Source: JAVXAN01 sp036660495
GTDB taxonomy: Bacteria; Bacillota_I; Bacilli_A; RF39; UBA660
NCBI GenBank assembly: GCA_036660495.1
Contig: JAVXAN010000043.1
Location: 1 to 5,910, forward strand
Length of the DNA: 5,910 bases
Reading direction: 5' to 3'
The notes under the pieces are model-generated. The model was not told where the DNA came from and did not search any database. It saw nothing but the letters and a program-made list of their open reading frames with translations. Position 1 is the stretch's first letter. Every line of letters starts with the position of its first letter. The position numbers and the translations under genes are program-made. Shown piece after piece: positions 1-5,402 of the stretch.

Positions 1-1
1 G

Positions 2-20
2 AGTTTAACAGCCTTAAACT
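2..20 (-). terminator. Possible start of a terminator hairpin after the ABC operon (cut by window edge)
   Basis: A perfect 7-bp inverted repeat (AGTTTAA / TTAAACT, 5-base loop) spans the stop codon of the downstream ABC gene. On the minus strand it reads AGTTTAA, GGCTG, TTAAACT. The stem is all A/T apart from one G-C pair, and the T-tract that would confirm a rho-independent terminator would lie outside the window. It may be chance in such AT-rich DNA. Confidence 0.25.
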
Positions 21-1834
21 TCTTCAAACTGAGAATTATATAATTTTGCATAAAAACCGTTTTTATCTAATAGTTGTTGATGACTTCCTTGCTCTACAAT
101 GTTTCCCTCATCCATTACTAATATTAAATCGGCGTTTTTAATAGTTGATAAACGGTGAGCAATAATAAAAGTAGTTCTTCCTTTCATTAAATTATCCATA
201 GCGTTTTGAATTAATTCTTCCGTCCTTGTATCAACTGATGAAGTTGCTTCATCTAATATTAAAACCTTAGGATCTGCTAGAATTGCTCTTGCAATTGTAA
301 GTAGCTGCTTTTGTCCACCTGAAATATTATTAGTTTCCTCGTTAAGTTCCATATTATAACCATCTGGTAACGTTTGAATAAAATGGTGGACGTGGGCTGT
401 TTTAGCCGCGGTTATAACCTCATCATCACTTGCTTCTAACTTACCATATCTTAAGTTTTCCATTACTGTACCACTAAATAACCAAGCATCTTGAAGCACC
501 ATTCCAAATATTTTTCTAAGATCATCTCGATTAAAATTATTTATATCATGATTATCAATTAGAATTTTACCATTTGTCGTTTGATAAAACCTCATTAATA
601 ATTTTACAATGGTTGTTTTTCCAGCTCCTGTTGGACCAACAATAGCTATTTTTTGACCCTTTTTAACCTTAGCATTAAAATTTCTAATAATCATCTTATC
701 TTTATTATAACCAAAACTCACGTTTTTAAATTCAACACTTCCTTTGATATTATCAGTAGGAACAGGACTTTTAATAATGATTTTTTCTTCTTTTTCACCT
801 AAAAAGTTAAACACTCTCTCAGCAGCAGCTACCATTGATTGAAGCATATTTGAAACTTGTGCTAGCTGAGAAATCGGCTGAGTAAACTGCCTTGTATACT
901 GAATAAAAGATTGAATATTACCTACGGTTATTTTTCCTTTTATAGCTAAATATCCTCCTGTAATAGCAACAAAAACATATCCCAAATTACCAACAAAAGC
1001 CATAATTGGTTGCATAAGTCCTGATAAAAACTGACTTTTCCAAGCCGAATTATAAAGCTTGTTATTTTCTAATTCAAAAGATTTTAACACCTTATCTTCA
1101 GCATTAAACACTTTTACAACATTATGACCAGAATACATTTCTTCTACCTTACCATTTACGTTAGATAGATAGTTTTGTACGTTTTTAAAATATTTTTGAC
1201 TTTTTTTAACAACAATCATAATAAAAATACTTGATAAAGGTAAAATAACTACTGCGATTAAAGTCATGGGAACATTAATTGAAAGCATCATTATAAATAT
1301 TCCAATAATGGTTATAACCGACGTTATTAGCTGAGTTGCTGTTTGGTTTAAACTCTGTGATAAAGTATCAACGTCATTTGTTATAATTGATAATGTCTCT
1401 CCATTAGTTCTTGAATCAAAAAACTTAATTGGAAGCTTACCAATTTTTTCTGATATTTCTTTTCTTAAATTATAAGTTATCTTTTGTGATACCCCAGTCA
1501 TAATAAAGCCTTGAACATAAGAAAAACAGGCACTAATAATATAAAGAACTAATAAAGATAATAATATACTACCTATCTTTCCAAAGTTAATTCCAGATCC
1601 TCCCGATACTTTACTTACTAAACCATTAAACAATTCAGTAGTAGCATTACCTAATATTTTAGGACCTACAACTGCAAAAACCGTACTACATACAGCAAAT
1701 ATTATTACTGATATTATCGCAATTTTATATGAAGAAACGTATTTCAAAAGTTTTTTTATGGTACCATTAAAATCTTTTGGCTTATCAAATGATTTTAGCT
1801 TATTTCCAGGCATTACTGCTGCTTGTCTACTCAT
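14..1834 (-). CDS. ABC exporter half-transporter, catalytically complete subunit
   Basis: This 606-residue membrane protein has an N-terminal type I exporter transmembrane domain (about residues 35-335, six helices by hydrophobicity) fused to a C-terminal ATPase domain (about 365-600). In the ATPase I see A-loop Y376, Walker A GPTGAGKTT (400-408), Q-loop Q448, signature ISGGQ (504-508), Walker B VLILDE with catalytic E529, D-loop SSVD (532-535) and switch H560, all intact. It should pair with the product of the overlapping upstream gene and supply the Walker A/B half of the working ATP site. The family (LmrCD, BmrCD, TM287/288 type) exports drugs, lipids or peptides; the substrate here is unknown. 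The start at 1834 is chosen because a perfect AAGGAGG lies 9 bases upstream; an in-frame ATG seven codons later has no such site. The gene overlaps its partner by 8 bases, which suggests translational coupling. Confidence 0.93.
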   Translation of the reverse strand: MSRQAAVMPGNKLKSFDKPKDFNGTIKKLLKYVSSYKIAIISVIIFAVCSTVFAVVGPKILGNATTELFNGLVSKVSGGSGINFGKIGSILLSLLVLYIISACFSYVQGFIMTGVSQKITYNLRKEISEKIGKLPIKFFDSRTNGETLSIITNDVDTLSQSLNQTATQLITSVITIIGIFIMMLSINVPMTLIAVVILPLSSIFIMIVVKKSQKYFKNVQNYLSNVNGKVEEMYSGHNVVKVFNAEDKVLKSFELENNKLYNSAWKSQFLSGLMQPIMAFVGNLGYVFVAITGGYLAIKGKITVGNIQSFIQYTRQFTQPISQLAQVSNMLQSMVAAAERVFNFLGEKEEKIIIKSPVPTDNIKGSVEFKNVSFGYNKDKMIIRNFNAKVKKGQKIAIVGPTGAGKTTIVKLLMRFYQTTNGKILIDNHDINNFNRDDLRKIFGMVLQDAWLFSGTVMENLRYGKLEASDDEVITAAKTAHVHHFIQTLPDGYNMELNEETNNISGGQKQLLTIARAILADPKVLILDEATSSVDTRTEELIQNAMDNLMKGRTTFIIAHRLSTIKNADLILVMDEGNIVEQGSHQQLLDKNGFYAKLYNSQFEEV

Positions 1835-4019
1835 AATCTAACTCCTCCTTCGATAATTGTGATAAAGCTATTTCTTTATATACATCACATGTTTTAAGAA
1901 GTTCTCTATGCTTTCCTTTACCAACTATTTTACCATTATCTAAAACTATTATTTCATCAGCATTTTTAATAGTACTTATTCTTTGGGCAACTATTAAAAT
2001 AGTGCTATTTTTAGTTTCATTTGCTAAAGCTTTTCTAAGCAATAAATCCGTTTTATAGTCAAGCGCTGAAAAACTATCATCAAAAACGAATATATCAGGA
2101 TTTTTGACTACAGCTCTTGCAATTGCAAGTCTTTGCTTTTGCCCACCAGAAACGTTAATACCTCCTTGAGATATTTCAGAATCGTAACCCTTATCTTTTT
2201 GACTGATAAATTCCAAAGACTGACTTATTCTTGATGCCCTTTGTAATTCTTTGGTTGATATTTTATCAACTCCAAAAGAAATATTGGATTTTATTGTTCC
2301 TGAAAAAAGAATCCCTTTTTGAGGAACAAAACCTATTTTTTTTCTTAAATCATGAAGTTTAACATCTTTTATGTTTGTTCCATCAATTAAAACTTTACCA
2401 CCAGTTACGTCAAAAAATCTTGGTATTAAGTTTACTAAAGTTGATTTACCACTACCAGTTGATCCTATAAAAGCAGTAGTAGTACCAGGTTTTGCTATAA
2501 AAGAAATGTTTTCAAGAACGTCTTCTTGAGCATCTGGATACCTAAAATAAACGTCTTTAAACTCTATAACTCCTTTTAAAGATTTGTCAAAATCTTTGGT
2601 AATATCTTTATCTTTAACTGAAGACTTTTTATTTAACACTTCAGCTATTCTCTTTAATGAAACCCATGCTCTAGGAAGCATAATTGCAACCATTGAAATC
2701 ATTAAAAAAGACATTATTATTTGCATTGTATAAGTAATGAAAGCCATTAAATCTCCAACCTGAATCGTTCCTAAATCAACTTTTTTACTACCTACCCAAA
2801 TAATTAAAACTGAAACTCCGTTCATAATCAACATCATACTTGGCATCATAACCGTCATTATTCTATTAACAAACAAGTTTGCTTTAGTTAAATCTTTATT
2901 AGCTTTATTAAATCTTTCTTCTTCATGTTTTTCAGTTGCAAAAGCTCTAATTACAGTAAGACCACTTAATGTTTCTCTAGCTATTAAATTAACCTTATCA
3001 ACTAACTTTTGCATAATCTTAAACTTTGGCATAGCAAGCGTAAACAAAATTATAACTAAGCTTAAAATTGATAAAACTGCAATAAGAATAACCCATGACA
3101 TAGAATTACCACTCACTTTGGAAAGTGCTCCTAGACCAATTATTGGAGCATATATAACTGATCTAAGTAGCATTACAACAAGCATTTGAACTTGCTGTAT
3201 GTCATTAGTTGATCTTGTAATAAGTGATGCTGAAGATAATTCATCAAACTCTTTATTAGAGTAACTCATAATTTGATTAACTACCTTACTTCTTAAATCT
3301 CTAGAGAATGATGCAGCAATTCTACTAGATAAAAAAGCCGTAACAAAAGTTATTAGCATTATTAGAAAAGCAAGAGCAAGCATTTTTAATCCAGATTCTA
3401 CTATGTAGTTAATTTGAATCTTATCAACGTCAAGTTCTACATTTTTATATTCTTCTTTAATACCTGATACAATCATTTGATTAATAATATTATCAGATAA
3501 ACCTTCTGTTTTATCTTTAATTTTACTTTCAACTAAGCTTAATTTCTCTTTTGGAATAACTCTTAAAATTTCAAACACACTTTTATTTGAATTTTCCATA
3601 TGAAAGCTTGCTTTTATAATTTTAGCAGTATCCTCATTGTTTAATAATGTAAAAGTTAAAAACGGTTTTATAAAAACTGATTTTAAATTTTTATCACTTG
3701 ATTCTTTTAATAAAAATATTTCTTCGGTTTTTAAAACCGGATATTTATTTACATACTTTTTGTCATTTGTTTTTATTAATTTATAGTTTTTAAGAATAAA
3801 ATCATCTTTATCAGAAAACAAAAGGACATTATCCATTGTCTTTTTTGTTATTACCTTTGGAATAGTTTCATCAATTCCTCCTTGCTGAATTCCTACGTTA
3901 ATAATATCTGCTGTATAATCAGGAAGTTTCAAATCGCACTTTGCCTGTAAAAACAACATTATTATAACTAGAAAAATCCAAAGCAAGTTTTTTCTTAATA
4001 TTTTAAATATTTTCTTCAT
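1827..4019 (-). CDS. ABC exporter half-transporter, degenerate-site subunit with large extracellular domain
   Basis: This 730-residue protein has the exporter fold but is about 130-150 residues longer than a standard half-transporter. The extra length lies between TM1 (about 11-27) and TM2 (about 210-232) and should face outside. It begins with a LPDYTADIINVGIQQGG stretch that I recall as conserved in Clostridia and Bacilli homologues of this size. The remaining helices run to about residue 450 and the ATPase from about 483. The ATPase shows A-loop Y494, Walker A GSTGSGKST (519-527), Q567, signature VSGGQ (623-627) and D-loop SALD (651-654). Two key residues are changed: the Walker B glutamate is Asp (D648 in IFVFDD) and the switch histidine is Gln (Q679 in VAQR). 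This is the usual pattern of the non-catalytic half of a heterodimeric exporter; its signature motif would complete the active site of the partner encoded at 14-1834. It is the first gene of the operon. Confidence 0.92.
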   Translation of the reverse strand: MKKIFKILRKNLLWIFLVIIMLFLQAKCDLKLPDYTADIINVGIQQGGIDETIPKVITKKTMDNVLLFSDKDDFILKNYKLIKTNDKKYVNKYPVLKTEEIFLLKESSDKNLKSVFIKPFLTFTLLNNEDTAKIIKASFHMENSNKSVFEILRVIPKEKLSLVESKIKDKTEGLSDNIINQMIVSGIKEEYKNVELDVDKIQINYIVESGLKMLALAFLIMLITFVTAFLSSRIAASFSRDLRSKVVNQIMSYSNKEFDELSSASLITRSTNDIQQVQMLVVMLLRSVIYAPIIGLGALSKVSGNSMSWVILIAVLSILSLVIILFTLAMPKFKIMQKLVDKVNLIARETLSGLTVIRAFATEKHEEERFNKANKDLTKANLFVNRIMTVMMPSMMLIMNGVSVLIIWVGSKKVDLGTIQVGDLMAFITYTMQIIMSFLMISMVAIMLPRAWVSLKRIAEVLNKKSSVKDKDITKDFDKSLKGVIEFKDVYFRYPDAQEDVLENISFIAKPGTTTAFIGSTGSGKSTLVNLIPRFFDVTGGKVLIDGTNIKDVKLHDLRKKIGFVPQKGILFSGTIKSNISFGVDKISTKELQRASRISQSLEFISQKDKGYDSEISQGGINVSGGQKQRLAIARAVVKNPDIFVFDDSFSALDYKTDLLLRKALANETKNSTILIVAQRISTIKNADEIIVLDNGKIVGKGKHRELLKTCDVYKEIALSQLSKEELDYE
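1844..1850 (-). promoter_or_regulatory. Ribosome binding site of the downstream ABC gene, inside the upstream gene
   Basis: AAGGAGG on the minus strand lies 9 bases before the ATG at 1834. It is made of the last Lys-Glu-Glu codons of the upstream ABC subunit. A full match to the anti-Shine-Dalgarno sequence fixes the start and allows efficient re-initiation after the 8-base gene overlap. Confidence 0.85.
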
Positions 4020-4026
4020 TATTTAT

Positions 4027-4035
4027 CTCTCCTTT
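4027..4035 (-). promoter_or_regulatory. Ribosome binding site of the first ABC gene
   Basis: AAAGGAGAG on the minus strand sits 7 bases before the ATG at 4019. This near-consensus site supports that start codon. Confidence 0.8.
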
Positions 4036-4038
4036 AAT

Positions 4039-4064
4039 AAAAAAAACATGAAAACTAAGTTTCC
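4039..4064 (-). terminator. Small hairpin plus T8 between gmk and the ABC operon
   Basis: On the minus strand GGAAAC, a TTA loop and GTTTTC form a 6-bp stem (4050-4064, one G-T pair), followed after ATG by eight T (4039-4046). A-rich sequence precedes the stem, so the A and T runs can extend the pairing. It could end gmk transcription. It lies only a few bases after the predicted start of the ABC transcript, so it could also be a 5' hairpin in that leader. The stem is short and weak. Confidence 0.4.
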
Positions 4065-4074
4065 AATATTTTTT

Positions 4075-4103
4075 ATTATACCACAATATTTATAATATGT
4101 TAT
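4075..4103 (-). promoter_or_regulatory. Predicted sigma-A promoter of the ABC exporter operon (extended -10)
   Basis: On the minus strand there is a perfect TATAAT (4075-4080) directly preceded by TGG, giving the extended -10 TGnTATAAT. Seventeen bases upstream is ATAACA (4098-4103), which matches TTGACA at 4 of 6 positions. The -35 box and part of the spacer lie within the last codons of gmk. Transcription should start near 4068, leaving a leader of about 50 bases before the first ABC gene. Confidence 0.6.
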
Positions 4104-4773
4104 CCTCATTATTAAATGTTTTATCATCTATAAGTAGCTCATGAATTTCTTCCTCAATGTTATTTAAAAAAACCTCTTCAATTCTATCTACTCGGCATTT
4201 TTCAGCGTTTATTATCGCATTAACCTTTTTAGCTGCTGTATCAATTTCATCGTTTACCACAACGTAGTTATACTTTGAAACTTCATTAATTTCTTTATAT
4301 GAAAGTCTAAAACGCTCAAGAATTTTATCTTTTGTTTCAGTTCTTCGCTTTTTAAGCCTTTTGCCTAATTCTTTTAAAGTTGGTGGTAATATAAAAATAA
4401 ACAATGCTTCTTCAATAAATGATTTTATTTTTAAAGCACCTTTTACTTCTATTATTAAAATAACATCAATTCCTTTATTTAAATATTCATTTATCTTAGA
4501 TCTTGGAGTACCATAATAACAATTATTATACATAGCATATTCTAAAAAATCCCCATCGTTTATTTTTTTATTAAACTCTTGCTCATTAATAAAAAAATAG
4601 TTTACACCATCTTCTTCACCTAACCTTGGTTTTCTAGTAGTGCAAGATATTGATATCCAAAAGTTATTGTTATATTCTTTTAACCTCTCACAGATAGTGT
4701 CTTTCCCACTTCCTGATGGTCCAGATATAACAATTAATATTCCTTTACTTTTTGATTTAAGAATGTTAGTCAT
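4090..4773 (-). CDS. gmk: Guanylate kinase
   Basis: This cytoplasmic enzyme phosphorylates GMP to GDP using ATP, an essential step in GTP and dGTP supply. The 227-residue product shows P-loop GPSGSGKDT (18-26), the GMP-binding stretch S-x-TTRKPR-x-GE (43-53) followed by DGVNYFF (55-61), and FLEYAMYNNCYYGTP (76-90). It also has IEVKGA, equivalent to the family's IDVQGA, the lid region with RLKKRR and ERFRLSYKEI, and the late YNYVVVND motif. The P-loop has Asp where Ser or Gly is usual (GKST/GKGT), and Glu replaces Asp in IDVQGA; both are conservative. The family is usually about 205 residues, and the excess is an acidic C-terminal tail of roughly 25-30 residues. AAGGAAG (4783-4789) lies 9 bases before the ATG. 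No clear promoter is visible in the 47 bases after the pilin gene. The usual neighbour rpoZ is not next to it. Confidence 0.95.
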   Translation of the reverse strand: MTNILKSKSKGILIVISGPSGSGKDTICERLKEYNNNFWISISCTTRKPRLGEEDGVNYFFINEQEFNKKINDGDFLEYAMYNNCYYGTPRSKINEYLNKGIDVILIIEVKGALKIKSFIEEALFIFILPPTLKELGKRLKKRRTETKDKILERFRLSYKEINEVSKYNYVVVNDEIDTAAKKVNAIINAEKCRVDRIEEVFLNNIEEEIHELLIDDKTFNNEDNIL

Positions 4774-4782
4774 ATTATCTCA

Positions 4783-4789
4783 CTTCCTT
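4783..4789 (-). promoter_or_regulatory. Ribosome binding site of gmk
   Basis: AAGGAAG on the minus strand, 9 bases before the ATG at 4773, supports this start. Confidence 0.65.
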
Positions 4790-4796
4790 ACTCATA

Positions 4797-4825
4797 AATA
4801 TAAAAATAGACCAAAATGGTCTATT
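4797..4825 (-). terminator. Rho-independent terminator of the pilin gene, overlapping its stop codon
   Basis: A perfect 9-bp inverted repeat (4805-4813 with 4817-4825, 3-base loop) reads AATAGACCA, TTT, TGGTCTATT on the minus strand, followed by an imperfect T-tract (TTTTTATATTTAT). The pilin TAG stop (4821-4823) and part of its last Glu codon lie in the 5' arm. It should reduce but may not abolish readthrough into gmk, whose ribosome binding site follows closely. Confidence 0.75.
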
Positions 4826-5018
4826 CACAGCTACCACTACCAGGCTTATCACCTTTTTTGTAACTTTGTCCTACTAATTCACATGAAGTTTTAGTAATTG
4901 AATCTTTAAGATAACCTCCGAATACCTTTATCAAACTAACCGCAATAACAGTAACTAAAGCGATTATTAATACGTATTCAACTAATGCTTGACCTTTGTT
5001 ATTATGCAAGTATTTCAT
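4821..5018 (-). CDS. Flp/type IVb-like pilin, class III signal peptide
   Basis: This 65-residue protein has the layout of an Flp (Tad) pilin: a short basic leader MKYLHNNKG, then QALVEYVLIIALVTVIAVS, the hydrophobic helix that packs the pilus core. Cleavage by a prepilin peptidase would be after G9, placing the hallmark Glu at +5 (E14) followed by Tyr (Y15). Beyond the helix (about 16-33) is a small polar tail with C46 and C64, which could form a disulfide, and a Gly/Lys/Ser-rich end. The mature form would be 56 residues, in the family's usual range. AAGGAT (5027-5032) lies 8 bases before the ATG. It has its own promoter and terminator, so it looks monocistronic, and no Tad ATPase, platform or peptidase gene is in view. 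The fold class is well supported; whether it forms a filament is inference. Confidence 0.85.
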   Translation of the reverse strand: MKYLHNNKGQALVEYVLIIALVTVIAVSLIKVFGGYLKDSITKTSCELVGQSYKKGDKPGSGSCE

Positions 5019-5048
5019 CTTGTCACATCCTTACCTTAATATACTTAT

Positions 5049-5077
5049 AGTTTATATTTTTTTTATTGGTTTGTCAA
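5049..5077 (-). promoter_or_regulatory. Predicted sigma-A promoter of the pilin gene
   Basis: On the minus strand a perfect TTGACA (5072-5077) is followed after 17 bases by TAAACT (5049-5054, 4 of 6 matches to TATAAT). TATAAA at 5051-5056 is an alternative -10 with a 15-base spacer. The spacer contains an A8 run. Transcription would start near 5042, giving a leader of about 24 bases. The -35 box overlaps that of the opposite promoter by six bases. Confidence 0.65.
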
Positions 5078-5099
5078 TGATTAAAATATATGTTAAGAT
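5071..5099 (+). promoter_or_regulatory. Predicted sigma-A promoter of the DUF192 gene (extended -10)
   Basis: TTGTCA (5071-5076, 5 of 6 to consensus) is followed after exactly 17 bases by TAAGAT (5094-5099, 4 of 6), preceded by TGT, giving an extended -10 TGn. Transcription would start near 5106, only about 9 bases before the ATG. The -35 box is the reverse complement of the pilin promoter's -35, shifted by one base. Confidence 0.6.
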
Positions 5100-5114
5100 G
5101 TTTATGGTGATATT

Positions 5115-5387
5115 ATGCTTAAGTTTGACAATGTTAAAATAAAAACAGCTACAAAGTTTAAAGAAAGATTATTTGGATTAATGTTTAAAAAGAATATATC
5201 TTATGGTATCTTTTTCAAAAACTGTAGATCAATTCATACCTTCTTTATGCTTGAGTCTATTGATATTGTTGCAACTAATAAAAATGATGATATTATAAAA
5301 ACATATAAAGAAGTAAAACCATGGAGAATTATTATCGCCCCTAAAGAAGCCAAAAATATTTATGAACTACCAAAAAAAACGTTATAA
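5115..5387 (+). CDS. DUF192 (COG1430) family protein, short form
   Basis: This 90-residue protein matches the DUF192 pattern from memory: ATKFKERLFGLMFKK (12-26, the family's A-x-x-x-x-ER-x-x-GLM), then GIFFKNCRSIHTFFM (31-45) and IDIVAT (49-54), then VKPWRIIIAPKEAKNIYELP (67-86). The family's function is unsettled; it is a small beta-rich domain, in other bacteria often exported. No signal peptide is visible here, so this copy is probably cytoplasmic or peripheral. It stops right after the ELP motif. Typical members continue with a Gly-containing segment ending in a GD-V motif, so this one lacks the last 15-20 residues. Its final codons (Thr-Leu-stop) are part of the terminator palindrome. 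The ATG at 5115 has a weak GGTGA (5106-5110) 4 bases upstream. It is divergent from the pilin gene, and the shared promoter region suggests linked control. Confidence 0.8.
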   Translation: MLKFDNVKIKTATKFKERLFGLMFKKNISYGIFFKNCRSIHTFFMLESIDIVATNKNDDIIKTYKEVKPWRIIIAPKEAKNIYELPKKTL

Positions 5388-5402
5388 TATTATAACGTTT
5401 TT
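5375..5402. terminator. Bidirectional terminator between the DUF192 and sortase genes
   Basis: This is a perfect 28-bp palindrome centred between 5388 and 5389 (core ACGTTATAAT / ATTATAACGT), flanked by A8 on the left (5372-5379) and a T-rich run on the right (5398-5407). Each strand therefore reads stem then T-tract, fitting a shared terminator for two convergent genes. The DUF192 stop (5385-5387) lies inside the palindrome and the sortase stop (5401-5403) overlaps its edge. Confidence 0.8.

Noticed and set aside
51..65. AAAAACCGTTTTT near-palindrome, with a similar complementary stretch near 3658
   Set aside because: Both lie within coding sequence, are short, and are expected in AT-rich DNA with Lys/Phe codons. 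No repeat family is visible.
4023..4049. Eight-codon leader peptide frame (MFFLLKER) in the ABC operon leader, ending 3 bases before the ABC start
   Set aside because: There is no proper ribosome binding site before it, and its Phe-Phe and Lys-Glu codons are explained by the T8 run and the ABC ribosome binding site. It is probably chance.
4797..4820. Possible gmk promoter with TATATT as the -10
   Set aside because: No acceptable -35 lies at 16-18 bases (AATAGA at 17), and the T/A-rich run is better explained as the tail of the pilin terminator.
4640..4894. Plus-strand open frame of 84 codons across the gmk start and pilin end
   Set aside because: It lies antisense to two well-supported genes, covers the pilin terminator, has no recognisable motif and no clear ribosome binding site. 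It is a shadow frame.
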